From positions 1,844,525-1,908,524 of the forward strand of contig JAVLUZ010000346.1 of NCBI GenBank assembly GCA_036768485.1: a stretch of DNA of 64,000 nt, read 5' to 3'. Below, piece after piece: positions 10,019 to 22,055 of this stretch (the first letter of the stretch is position 1; every line of letters begins with the position of its first letter). A program made the position numbers and the translations under genes. The DNA is from Mermis nigrescens. Taxonomy: Eukaryota > Nematoda > Enoplea > Mermithida > Mermithidae. Below the pieces are notes generated by a model. The model saw nothing but the letters and a program-made list of their open reading frames with translations. It had not been told where the DNA came from and did no database searches.

Positions 10019-13000
10019 ATAATTTTGCGCATCTTTTCACATTTATATATAAATTCTATAATGTCAAAAAAGTCAAATATGTGAACGAATGAACTCATCT
10101 GACTGACTGGCACAATCTTGCTTGGCCTTCAGTGACGGATCTAAGATTTTTTGACAGGGAGCGGAACTCCAAATTTTCTAAATAGCGTCGAAAATTGTTT
10201 GAAAAATCCGTCCAATATGCTTGAAGTAACGTTTTTGCCGTCTTTCGATGGACAGAATCATTTGTGATCCGAAAAGAGTAAAAAATTTCGAAAGTTTTCC
10301 ACAAAAACTGCACAAAATTAGTGCAGAAACGACACACAGCGCCTAAAAACACTCGAGAAATCATTGTAAGGACTAAAAATCATTTTTTGTGCGTAAAGTA
10401 CTCTTCCGGCGTTCAAATACAATTTTAAGAGTGCCAAGAAAGTCCGTAAATGTCATCGATGAGTGAGTACTAGCGAAGCGCCGAAAAATTAGGAAAGACT
10501 ATGCTAAAAGTGGTTGAAATCGTCCAAAAATTTACATTGTTCTCTATTGCGCCCAAAGATTTTTTGACGACAGGTGGGCGACCGCCCCCTTTCCCCCTAT
10601 CCCTGTTAATCCGGGCCTGTTGATCTTGCGAAACAATTTCATTATTCGAATCGGGTAACAAATTTTTAAATGGATAGGTAAATAAAATCTCAGGAGGAAA
10701 CAAAACGACTGCTATGGTCCGTTTCACACAATTTTGGGCATAAGTTTTAAAAATCATATCCGACAAAAAAGCTGACATGTTGCGATCATAGCATTGATAC
10801 GATATATATTTATCGTAATCCGCCGGCTTACTGTCGACAAAAAATTCTTAAAATTTATGCCCAAACTTATGTGAAACAGACTACAGTCATACGTGGGCCC
10901 AGCCTTAATCGTGGGAGTCAGGGGTCCGTTACATTTCAAAAGCTTAGAAAAGCACTGAAAAATGCTTGGCAGGCGGGAAAAAACACCATCTATTTACGTT
11001 CCTCATCGAGCTTAACCGTGAAAACTCACGAAAAAGGGAAACAAAGAGACATTTTAATTCGGTACGCGAAAACTCGCGGATTTTGAGGTCTGACTAGCTT
11101 ATCCCCATTCCCTGTGCCCATCATATGGTTATAAACCTTTTCCTAGTCTTCGCGCAAAACATTTTGGGCAACAAGTTTTAGACGCCGACATGAAAAGTTG
11201 TATACTTAAAACTTTTACTTTACATAAAATGTTGAAGTTCTGTGGGCAGTGTAAGGTAGTGTAAACTTCCTAGAACATGGTGAAACTTGACAGATACGCT
11301 CCAAATTATCCTATTTAGTATTGCAAATGTTTCCTAAATGTGTAGTATTCCGTAGATCCAGGATATGAACTTGGGAAACTGGTCAATTCTGCGGTTACTC
11401 TGCGCGGGCGATACATTATGGAACCCGACTTCTTAGTCCATACTATCTAGAAACGTGTGCTATAAATGTGTAAGGAACAACTCTAGCATTGCATAATGTG
11501 CTAACTAGTTTGAACAATTTCGTGTAACTTTTTTGGACAGAATTTTGTAATTTATCGCACGCGCGCGCGGAGTGACCGCAGGATTGTCCATTTTCAAAAG
11601 TTCATATTTTGGACCACCTACGAAATACTACACATTTAGAAAACATTATGCAATACTAGATAAAAGCATTCGAAACATATTGTCAAGTTTCAGCATGTTT
11701 GAAGAACTTTACACTACTTTACATCACCCATTTTTCGAAGAACTTTATACTAGTTTACATCGCTCACGAAAGCGTTCTTCATCGTGCTATGCATGTGTAC
11801 TAAAAATTTTAAGTGCTTCACTTTTTATGGCGGCTGTACATAAGTAGGTAGCTAAAATCTTCAGAGGAAACGAAACGATTGCCAGTGTGAGTGCGAATAC
11901 GGATGATTTCAATTCAGAAAAACCGAGCGTCAAAACGGCGAATCGGTCATGAGCCGGACGTTTCCCGTTGGACGTTAGTGCTACAATCTGAAGATTTGTA
12001 CTTCACACTTTACAATGATTTTTGATTCGCGTCGTAATTAACAGGTTACGCGCGCGATTCTTGGACTTATAGTCTGTTATATACAACTGCGGTCATAAAT
12101 TTTTACAACTATCTATGTCAATAAGCTGACAGATTGCTATTATAGCATTGGTACATAATTATCGTGACCCTCGGCCTACTGTTGATGAAAATTATTAGAA
12201 TTTACGCACGAAGTTTTATGGGAAACAGACTATAACGTCTCTCATATTGTATTGAGAGAGAGATGGATTGCGTCTGAGTATGCGAAATCTTTTTGATTCG
12301 AATATAAAATACTGTTTAAATCATTTCATCGCTTAAACTATTTTCTGTTGGATCTGTAAACAGTTTACATAATTTAAATCGATACAACCTGTACATGGGC
12401 AACAAAGAAATTCTGGGGGTCCGATGATAGGGCCAAATAGCCAAAAAATAGCGGCTAAAATTCAATTCTGGGTAGTATCCATCGATTGTGATTATTTCTA
12501 ATAAGCGACTTGTGTGTGTATGAAGCCCGCTCTATTTTATACGACGCATGTCTTTCCGTCTGTGTTGATTTTTTTACGGCGTTAATATTGGTTTTACCGT
12601 TGTGTTATGACTTTCATTCATCCGTTTGTAATAAATCAGTCGTTGTGCATGAAACATTCTGAAATCGAGGTCATCAGATTACATAGTAAACTCAGATGAC
12701 CATTCACGGACTTGATGGGCTTAGAAGCCAGAATCCGAAATTACCCTCGCCTATAGTCTGTTCCATTTCATTGAACCCTTTTTCCCCAACTTTCAAATTC
12801 GAATTGGAATACGCTTATTACTGTAACTCATCCGATTCCGCCTACGGATTCGCTTTTCGTCTAGGTCGGCTGCACTATTCTGTTCGCTCGATTCGAGATA
12901 ATGGCTGATCATCGAGCTGATCTGCGTCCCATCCTGCCCTTACTAAAACCCTATCAGCAAATTTAAGAAAAAGGATTGCGAGATACCGCATTCTGGTCGG

Positions 13001-14870
13001 CTACCAGGCACAGATAGTCTAAATTACGGGGGAGGGTGATGGGAAAAAATCGCCAAAAATAGCACCATTAATTCGATTCTGGTGGTCTGTTGATTTCGGG
13101 AGGGGTCATCCTCATTCGGGGGGAGTAGGTAATCCGCCGGAATCTGGGTGTCCAGACTTTCGCGCCCATCTGTGCTGCCAGGACGATGGTGAAAATTTGC
13201 CGAATTTCATGGAGTCTTAATTCTGGCAAACGTAGTTCTGCTCCAGGCTGATGATCGAATTTTCAAAAAGTAAGACGTCCAAAACATGCAGAAAAATCAG
13301 GCTAACTTATGTAGCAGTTAAGTAGAAATGCTGGACGGTCAAATTTCTTATGTTCTTCGACAAAATTAGGTTTTCTCCTACGGAGTGTGTTGCTTTGGAC
13401 AGGATGTTGGTTAATCGCTGTTTTCTGGGTCTTTTGACACCTAAACTTTTTATCCTACGTATACCAGCATGCCCGTATCCACGATTTCGCTTCGAGGAAG
13501 GACAGAACAGGTCTTTTGAAAGCATAAAGGGGACCAAAGAGTGAATGAAAAAAGATGTTTTAAGACCACGAGGGCTGCACACTTTATAAATTTTGCTATC
13601 CAGATTCCTTAAATATGGCTAGAATTCAAGGGATCGACACTCTTCGAGGTTTGGGGTGAGCCCCTGGAAAATTCGGTGTAAAAAGCACCTTAAAGTTGAA
13701 TCGTAAAAATTTTCAAAAAATCAGCCCAATTTAGGTTCTGATATCAGTCTAGAAATAGTCAAACTTCATCACTAAAATTTTTTATCATTCACAAAAATGT
13801 CTAACATTCTCGCTTCTTGCGTGGATCTCATTCTCTGCGTAAAACCTGCGAGAAGCAGAAGACATAGATGTGCTTTAGATTGTATAAAGATTAAATATTA
13901 AGTATTTTCACCTCGCGTTTGGGATTGAGTATACAATACTTAATTGTGAGATTTGGCGCGAAGTGTCAAAAATGTCGTGATCTCTTGCTAAGAAAAGCAA
14001 GGGTGAAAGGAAAAAATCATCCTCAAAATTTCATCTGTGGGGGGGCATGGCCCCCTAATTTTCTGGATACGGGCCTGTAGGTATATGTACATACGTAGGT
14101 ACCTTGTTTAGAATGATTTTAAATTATGAATATTTACAACTCGTTTTGTATTATTCATCTGCTTTTTAAAAGTATATGTAAGGAAAATTTTCCTTCAAAG
14201 CCTGCATTTAAACTTCAGATGAAATATTTCTATCGTAATCTATTTTATTCAGATTTTAACAACTTTGAAATTTGCTATTTCATTCCTCTTTCATATTTTC
14301 TCGTTATACCATCATTACTCGGCTTATTTACTATTCTTTACTTTATAGATCCCTTTAGCGCCCTGCATTATCGTCAGTAATTTGGATTCATCCGCCAGAC
14401 AGTGGCTCCTGCTTAGAAGATTTGATAGAAGCAGCACTTTGTACTCTCTAAATGTAACTAATTTTACTTGGTAAGTCAATTCGCATGAATTCTCCCTAAC
14501 AATTTTTTCGAGGGGTTGAAAGGGGGAGATAATTTGAAAATGTTGCACTTTTCACTACATTACTTATACGTTTTTCTCAATTTATTATTATCATTCAAAA
14601 ATGTGGAACTTGGTTTATTTAAATTTTTGAATATATTTATCATATTATAATTGAATCTGTGTTAAAATTAGGCGACCCTGGTCCTGTGTATAATAGAAAG
14701 CCATAGTAAAGCACCTGTGTGTTGTATATGTCAATGACTATTCCAATGTAGAAAAAGTTTTCCGACCATCTGTAAACATATTCAAACGTTATGTGCTCAC
14801 TTACATTATTACATGCTTACCCCCTAGCCCCTCCCGCTCATCCTCCTATGTGCATATACATATATATATT
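10019..14870. other. Intergenic, downstream of the plus-strand gene: decayed repeats
   Basis: No exon-like segment was seen. It includes hairpin copies near 10473 and 13952, C-like or B-like fragments near 12400, and a short element at 13009-13174. Several 60-90 codon frames exist but lack the NCG codon bias, splice context or sequons of the real exons. The 14000-14085 stretch ends in CTGGATACGGGCCTG, which is a fragment of a family P end. Confidence 0.5.
13009..13174. mobile_element. Short B-like element with 7/8 duplication
   Basis: Starts CACAGATAGTC and ends GCCCATCTGTG. Flanks CTACCAGG (13001-13008) and CTGCCAGG (13175-13182) differ at one base. G-rich interior like other B members but strongly diverged. 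Confidence 0.7.
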
Positions 14871-15664
14871 CAGGCCTGTATCCAGGGGGCCTGCCCCTCC
14901 AAAATGGGAAAAAATTTTTGTTTTTCCTAAGGGTCCCCCAAAGGGAAAAATTAAAAATTGGCGAAATGCGTCTAAAACACCGCCAAAACAGGTTTTTAGC
15001 GTACTTTTGAGTAAGTAAACTCAAAATTTTCCGGCGCTTCGCGCCGGATTTCTTGTTTATGTATAGTTTTGTCTTCTAAACCGCTAAAAATCGTTCAAAT
15101 TTGAGTTAGACATAACGAGCATGTCAACTTTTTTCCAGCGCTTTGCGCCGGATTCATTGTTTAGCTATAGTTTTGCCTTCTAGCTCACTCAAAACAGCTC
15201 AAATTTGAGGTTTGACATGGGAAACATGAAATTTTTCCGGCGCTTCGCGCCGTATTTATTGTTTATATATGTTTTTTGTCTTCTAGCCCGCTCAAAACCG
15301 CTCAAATTTGAACTTGATATGCAGACTATGTCAATTTTTTCGGCCCTTGGCGCCGAATTATTCATTATCTGCATTGTTTTTCTCTGTAAAGCACAATGAT
15401 TAAGTGCAAAGGCGAGAGATAAGAGATAATTCGTCGATTAAGTGATGAGAAATCAGCTTAAATGATAAATTTGCTGTATATCAATATGAAATAGAGTAGA
15501 AAATTTTTGAATTTTTTTAAAATTTTTCTTCACCATCGTATAGAGCTCACCGAGATACGCTCAAAACTGCCTTTATTTTCTCCTATCTCTTAATGGTTTT
15601 CGAGATACTGGCCTCAAAAATTTTCGCCCCTCCCTCCCGAAATAAAATCCTGGATACGGGCCTG
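14871..15664. mobile_element. Family P element with four internal hairpin units
   Basis: Terminal inverted repeats CAGGCCTGTATCCAGG and CCTGGATACGGGCCTG. The left end directly follows a short TA tract. Inside, four units of about 102 bp begin with the hairpin at about 15031, 15133, 15236 and 15338 (CCGGCGCTTCGCGCCGGA, CCAGCGCTTTGCGCCGGA and variants), each followed by a TTGTTTA..TATAGTTTTG..CTTCTA block. No coding capacity. Confidence 0.8.
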
Positions 15665-16162
15665 GTGCTGCCCATCTATGATGGCAATTATGGCGTATAG
15701 GTATTGCACAGGCCCTGGCGAAATAGGCGGCCCAGAACACCTCTATTTCATATAGTGAGGCACACATGGGCATGGTGGTGAGGGGGGTGGGTATTATACG
15801 TGTAATGGCTCAAAATTTGGATACGGGTCTCCGGCATACAAGAGCATAAGGGGGTATTACCCCCTTTCCCCCGAGCTTTGAAAAACTGATAGCTATACAG
15901 CGATTTCGGCCGGAAAATCATTGCTGTATAGCCTTATTTGCGCTCAGAAATGATGGATTAATAGCTATTTTAGTTAAAAAGGCTATATAGCTATGTTTGT
16001 GAATCCAAAAAGGCTATGTAGCTAGTTTTTTGAGACCTGAAAAGCTGAAAAGCTATACAGCTAATCTTCTGACCCCAAAAGGACTATTGAGTAGACGTGT
16101 TCTTGGGGGGGGGGTTTGAACCCTCAGAATGGCAGCTGACCCCCCATCAGAATGGTCGCAAG

Positions 16163-16427
16163 CACACCTGGGCGTGGGGGGGTTTGGGGGGTATGCACCC
16201 CGCCCCCGAGAAACCAAAATACCCCCCACAGAAATCAAAATACCCCCCCAGAATTCAATTTTTTTAATTTTTTTGTTTTTTTTTGCAATTTTTAGATGCC
16301 AATAGATAGTGCTCGATGAGAAACGTCGAAAAATGGTGTTTTCCTCGCCATACCACCATTCTTAAGGCCATTTTTTGACCTTTGAAACATCTTGCACCCC
16401 CCAGAATTTTCTTGCTGCCCACGTATG
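16163..16427. mobile_element. Family B element nested in C
   Basis: Starts CACACCTGGGCG and ends GCCCACGTATG. Flanks GTCGCAAG (16155-16162) and GTCGCAAC (16428-16435) differ at one base. Confidence 0.85.
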
Positions 16428-16435
16428 GTCGCAAC

Positions 16436-16951
16436 CACACGTTGGCGTGGGTTTAGGGGTATGCACCACACCTGGGCGTGGGGGGGGGTTTGGGGGGTAT
16501 GCACCCCCAGAAACCAAAATACCCCCCCAGAAATCAAAATACCCCCCAGAATTCAATTTTTGAAAATTTTTTGTCGTTTTTTTCGCAATTTTTTGATGCC
16601 ATGGATAGTGCTTGATGAGAAACGTCGAAAAATGGTGTTTTTATCGCCATACCACCATTTTTAAGGCCATTTTTCGACCTTCGAAAAATCTTGCACCCCC
16701 CCCCCAGAATTTTCTTGCTGCCCACGTATGGTATGCACATGCACCCCCTAGAAGTTGGAATATCCCCTAGAATTCAACTTTTTTAAATTTTTTTGCTTTT
16801 TCAGCGATTTTTTGATGCCATTGGATAATGCTCGATGAGAAACTTTGAAAAATGGTGTTTTTTCGCCATACGACCACTTTTAAGACCATTTTTTGACCTT
16901 TGAAAATTTTTCACCCCTCCCCTCCCAGAATTTCGGTGCTGCCCACCTATG
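16436..16951. mobile_element. Second family B element at the same target
   Basis: Starts CACACGTTGGCG and ends GCCCACCTATG. Flanks GTCGCAAC at 16428-16435 and 16952-16959 are identical. It went into the duplicated target of the neighbouring B copy, so the octamer now appears three times. Confidence 0.85.
16467..16730. mobile_element. Family B element nested in a family B element
   Basis: Starts CACACCTGGGCG and ends GCCCACGTATG, with GTATGCAC perfectly duplicated at 16459-16466 and 16731-16738. This is the innermost and so the youngest layer of the nest. Confidence 0.88.
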
Positions 16952-17372
16952 GTCGCAACGCAACCCCTCAAGAATTGTTGATTTTTCGTAAGAGTTGCAA
17001 AAAGTGTGCCTTTTTAAGCGTTTTTAGCTCATTTTTGACCAAAAAATCTCAAATTTTCGGCGCTTCGCGCCATATACGCATTTTTGACCTATATTTTGCT
17101 CAATTTACTCAATTTTTTTCAAATTTTTCCTAAAATTTTTTTTATGTTCTGGAAAGAACGAACATTGTCTGAAACGTCAAAAAACAGTGTTTTTGACGTG
17201 CTCCCTTCATTTTAAGCCCAGAAAATACTTTACAAATTGTTTGGGTCTGAACTCCAGAATTCCAATGCTGTACATGCATGCTATATAGCCGTTTTTACGA
17301 AGCACATAGCTATCTAGCAATTTTTGGTTTTCACCTTCATCCTGAAAGTTTGACCTTGCGCACCTATGTATG

Positions 17373-20242
17373 GTCTCCAGCCATTTTTAGGGGGGTGGGG
17401 TAAATGACCTCTAATTTTTTGCTAAAAGCGGCCAAAAAGTATCTAGAAACAGACAAAAAATTCAATTTTTGTCTAAAAATCGAGGGAAGAGGGCCGAAAA
17501 TTTTCGGGTTTGTGGGGCGACCAACTTTGGGTTATATATCTATATACTATATAATAGTTTTTTGGACATAGAAAAATAGTTATTTAGGTTTTCTAAATTC
17601 AGAAAAATTGCTATATATAATCCTTTTGGACTCAGGGGGAAGCTGCTATGCAATACAGCCTTTCTAAATTCATCAAAATAGCGATATAGTCTTTTTGGAC
17701 TCGAGGAAATAATTTTTTAAATTTTTCTTGTTCTAGACTATGCAGCTTTCTCAGAAATGTTCAGAAATATTGATTTTTGAAGTAGTGATCGACCGGGGCG
17801 ACTTTTTTGGCCGGGGCCGGGGCGGTACCGGGGCTGAAAAAAAATCCGGGGCCGGGGCTGGCCGGGGTCAGACAAGGAAAATATTATTGCATGACACATA
17901 CTTGGGGTGGGCATAGGAGAAGAAATAATGAGCGACTGCTCCATTCAGTAGTAAATGGCAAGCACAAAGTTAGGTGCGCCTTTTCATATCAAGTTTTATT
18001 ACTATTTATGTCACAAGAAACAAATTTACTTCAGTGTTTCATTGTCTGAATCATCAATAAAGTCTATGTCGCTACTATTAGCACACTCTATATCATTTGA
18101 ATCTTCGCTACTGCTACTGCTGCTGCAGCAATTGGATGCAATAGTTATTGGATGTAATGAATGAGACATCACACATTCCCATAAGGGAGGGGTATAACCC
18201 CCTCAGGGTCCAAGACACAAGTCACCGTCGGACGATTTTTGGTGAAAACCCTTTGAATTTTTTGGACTTAATTTTTTAGTATGGCAAAAGTGTACCTATC
18301 TATTAGAATTTCACGAAGTGATACATTATTTTAGAAGTGTGAGCTAGAGTAAATAGAGAAACTATCACAATAAAACATGCATGTAATCGCTTAAAATTTT
18401 ATGAGGGTCCCTCAGTATACATGTAACGGCTGGAAATCTAGGATAGGGGTCCTTGCCATTTTAGAAGGAGGGGTTAGTGACTAAATCAAAAATGGTAAAA
18501 ACACAAAAAAATAGCCAAAAAGCGCAGCTTTTCGCAAAAAATGGGGGAGGCTGATCAAATATTTCTGACTTTCAAGGAAGTTTGGGGCTTCGGAGCCTGG
18601 ATGGGGATGGCCCAAACCCCTGTCACTTGTATATTTCTCGGCTATTTCAGGGAAGGGGGTACGCGGCTCCATTTTTGCATCCGCTTACCCCCCCCTGAAA
18701 ATCTTTAAAATGGTAGAATTTGCAATAAGGAATTCTACACCTTTTTTTACAGTTTTTTCTCAAAAATCTTTGTTTGTGTACAAAGATTGTTCTGAAACGT
18801 CTTTGTACATCAGCAAAAATCTTCGCCAAATACAAAAAATTGTGGTTCTAAATGTGATAATTCGGCCTGAATTTAGTTGATAATATTAGTTTGGCGCGAA
18901 GTGCCGAAATTTTTATGAGCTTTTGATGGAATTCACACATAAAACTCGACTGAGAAAACTAAAACAACTTGTACTACAAAATCAGAAATATTACAAAAAT
19001 TGTAATATGCGAATTAAATCTTGTAATAAGCAACACTGCGCTTAGAATGGGAAAATAGATAAATGTCAAATATTCAGAAACCCAAAATTAGCCACATACA
19101 CTACCAAAGGTTGAAAAACTATGTTATACCACACTGAAATCGTTACTGTACCATATTAAAGTATACACAAATTTGCATGTACAAAACAGTGTTTTTTTTG
19201 TATTCGCCAAAGATTTTTCCCGATGTGTATACAATGATTTTCCAGGACAATCTTTGTACATGTACAAAGATTTTTGGTAAGATAAAAGTGTAAAAAGGTG
19301 GTAAATTCGAAAAAATTTTTCGGCGCTTCGCTCCGATATGAAAACTTGTCTGTCCTATATATCTTTAAAAGAGCAAAATTTGTATTTAGAATGGAAAAAT
19401 GTCAAATTTTTAGGCGCTTTGCGCCGTTTTGAGACAATTTTAGTAATTTTTGGCGTTAGAAACCCAGAAATTAGCTAAAATATACAATCAAAAGTCAAAA
19501 GACCCTGTTTTACCTCACTAAAATCGCTACTGTAGTATATTATAGTAACCAAAAATGTTTAAAAATATATTTATATAATATAGCTACAAAAATTTGTTAG
19601 CTCATACAAAGACCTTTTCGGAGATCTTTGTACAAGCACAAGAAGCTCGTACAAAAAAAAAGCTTGTACAACAAAACCTTTTTCCAAATGTTTCTCACCG
19701 AGCACTATCCATTGGCATCAAAAAATCGCGAGAAAAAACAAAAAATCTTCAAAAAATTGAATTCTGGGGATATTCTGTTTCGGGGGGTGCTGCATACGCC
19801 CTCCCCAACGCCCCGCCCACGTGTGGTTTAGTCTAGACCCGAAAAATGGGAAAAATTCCGGGGAAATGGAACGAAAGGGTTCTAGAATATGAGTGCGTAT
19901 GGTATAAAAATAGAAATCACCTTTGCGAACTAGTGATTTTTTAAATTAAAAATCGGGAAAATCGACAATGTCGCATCGCAATCTGAGATCATAAACCCGC
20001 TTTAGGCATGTACCTACGCATTAGATCCCAAATGCGTTTGCATCATGATCAAAGTTTTCAAATTTTTGGCTCATGTAAATTTTTTAAACACGTTTGAAAA
20101 ATTTTAAATTGTCATGCTTCATTAGATTTTCATTTATTTCATCAGCGCGATTACAAGTTCATTATTCATTATCTCCGCTAATATGAGTGTTCGCTGATTT
20201 ATCCAACCTTTTTATCGAAAATGGAGCAAGACACCTCATGAT
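17373..20242. other. Intergenic repeat mosaic
   Basis: Contains J-type TAGCTATATAG fragments (17530-17760), a GC-rich block of CCGGGGCC repeats (17786-17875), a CTGCTGCTGCAGCA run near 18115-18130, and family K fragments with CTTTGTACA motifs (about 18730-18840 and 19180-19680). Hairpin copies lie near 18890, 19318 and 19410. No gene was recognised. Confidence 0.55.
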
Positions 20243-20393
20243 CACACATGGGCGTGGGGGAGGGGCTGGGGTTTGTACCCTCAGAAGTTGAAACCCCCAG
20301 ATTACTGTAGAGCCCCAGAATTCTATTTTCAGTAACATTTTTTTGGCAATTTTACCCATCTGACCTCCAGAATTTTCTTGTTGCCCACGTTGG
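20243..20393. mobile_element. Short family B element, perfect duplication
   Basis: Starts CACACATGGGCGTGGGG and ends TTGCCCACGTTGG, flanked by CTCATGAT at 20235-20242 and 20394-20401. At 151 bp it is the smallest B copy here, an internal deletion derivative. Confidence 0.8.
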
Positions 20394-20739
20394 CTCATGA
20401 TTCGCAATCTATAAGAACGCATTACGCGTTTGTACATACATACATGTCTTGTAAATGTAGAAATAAATTAAATATTAGCTAATTAAAATTCATGACAGTA
20501 CACATGGAAAGTCTTTCTGCAAAAGCGCCGCTAAAAAAACTATTGTCTGTTTCATTTATTCGAAAGCTTTTTCAATAAATTTTTTTGAAGGCTACAGTAT
20601 GCCTAACTAGGTGATTTACTGTACCGCGACAGAAACTTTGAGTGGGGGCAAGCGACCGCCATTCTTTCATTTTTAATGCACTAAACTGTCCATATAGACT
20701 TAATTCAAATATCTAAACAGTGCTGTGACGCTTAATAAA

Positions 20740-20825
20740 AATCTTGCAGCAGGAATCGAATCCGTGTTGCTTCGGCGACAATCGGACTTTCTACCACTAC
20801 GCTAAGCGTAAGTTTTCGGCGATGT
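20740..20825 (-). pseudogene. tRNA-like sequence with A and B boxes
   Basis: On the minus strand TTAGCGTAGTGGTAG resembles an A box and GGATTCGATTCC a B box at tRNA-like spacing, followed shortly by a T run as a pol III stop. The acceptor stem pairs at only about four of seven positions and the T stem is broken, so a functional tRNA is unlikely. It could be a tRNA pseudogene or a SINE head. Confidence 0.35.
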
Positions 20826-22055
20826 TTAAAGTATGCTATGTAGTCTATTGTGTTTAACGGTCGATTTTTGACCAGCTGAATGCACGAATTACATCCACAT
20901 GTTGTTTGATCTGCTGGTAGACGAGGGTAAATTATGTCGTAAGAAATTTTATTGAACAACACGTCCTCCTTATGCAGCTACAGTGATCTCTACATGACCT
21001 ACAGTAAGTAGGGAAGATAGTTACTATAGCCTCGGAGAAGATTCGCTGAAAAAGCTCTCGGATAAATGAAACATGCACCTTTGTTTATCACAATGCCTGT
21101 TACATAGTATCAACACGCATACGTACTTCAATGCACAATAATTGGCGAAATTATAAGAAAATAGGATGGGTTCCTATTCCTGCGATTTCAGTCGACGATA
21201 CCACGACAAGAAGCTGGACAATCGGGGCACTTGTGAACCGGGAGTGAATCGGCGATCTTTACTTCTGAATCGGGCTTATAAGTGATGGGCTACTAGTTAG
21301 GACAAGACATGCACATGGGGAGGGGTGGGTGGTTTGGGGTCTAGAGACAACCATAATGGAAAAATGGAAAATTTTCTGGAGAAAAATGAAGCGAAATAAA
21401 GGCTAGGAAAGAATGGCTTGTGCGTAAAGCGCGTAAACTATAACAAATTTGTGCTTATTAGACTCAGCATTCTACGAGCTTTCATATGATATCTTATTTG
21501 TTATATTGAAATAGAAAACAACTCAATTTGCAAGCAGAAAACTGAGAGAAATTTGCAATAAGTCAAGAACCATTGAAGATTTCCACCTCAAGTTCGGAGT
21601 TTTGGGATTGCAGAAAAAGCCACATACATACTTGCTTTTTAAAACGCAACTATTTTGCTAAGTTCCACGCTTATATCTTGAAAAGTCATGGAGTTATTGA
21701 CGTTTGAAGGCCCAAATTTGCACGTTATTAAGGGTTTACTGTAGAAATCTGGTTTTTAAACATTACTTTTGATTGCGTCGACTAAATTAGGTGGTTGATA
21801 GAAAGACATTTAGATATATTTAAACCCTTTCATTTGAGCTATCGCTCAGCTTCCAATTTTCTCTTGGTTCAGGCTGCAATCTCATTACCTAATTCAGGGA
21901 ATTTTTAACTTGCGAATCAGAAATCAATCTTCATTGTTCACACGGTGAAAACGATGTGCTGAATGCCTGGAGCAGAAACTGTGTAACCCTATTTCAGAGC
22001 TTATGCCTACTTTTGAGGTCACGTTGGCCCGAAAAGCCCAATTTTCGAACCACCA

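Larger units (their letters stand above)
16092..17280. mobile_element. Family C element nested in J
   Basis: Starts TAGACGTGTTCTTGGGGG and ends GCTGTACATGCATG, flanked by CTATTGAG (16084-16091) and CTATATAG (17281-17288), 6/8. The C interior resumes after the B insertions at about 16960 and includes the hairpin TTTTCGGCGCTTCGCGCCAT near 17056. Confidence 0.75.
15835..17372. mobile_element. Family J element, outer layer of a four-level nest
   Basis: Starts CATACAAGAGCATAAGG and ends GCACCTATGTATG, flanked by GTCTCCGG (15827-15834) and GTCTCCAG (17373-17380). Its own sequence is 15835-16091 plus 17289-17372 and has repeated TAGCTATATAGC-type blocks. A family C element is inserted at 16092-17280 and family B elements lie inside that. 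Confidence 0.8.

Noticed and set aside
13307..13582. Overlapping 91- and 64-codon frames on opposite strands
   Set aside because: Neither shows motifs, splice sites or biased codon use; they are mutual shadows in non-coding DNA.
20740..20825. Functional tRNA gene
   Set aside because: A and B boxes are present but the acceptor and T stems do not pair properly.
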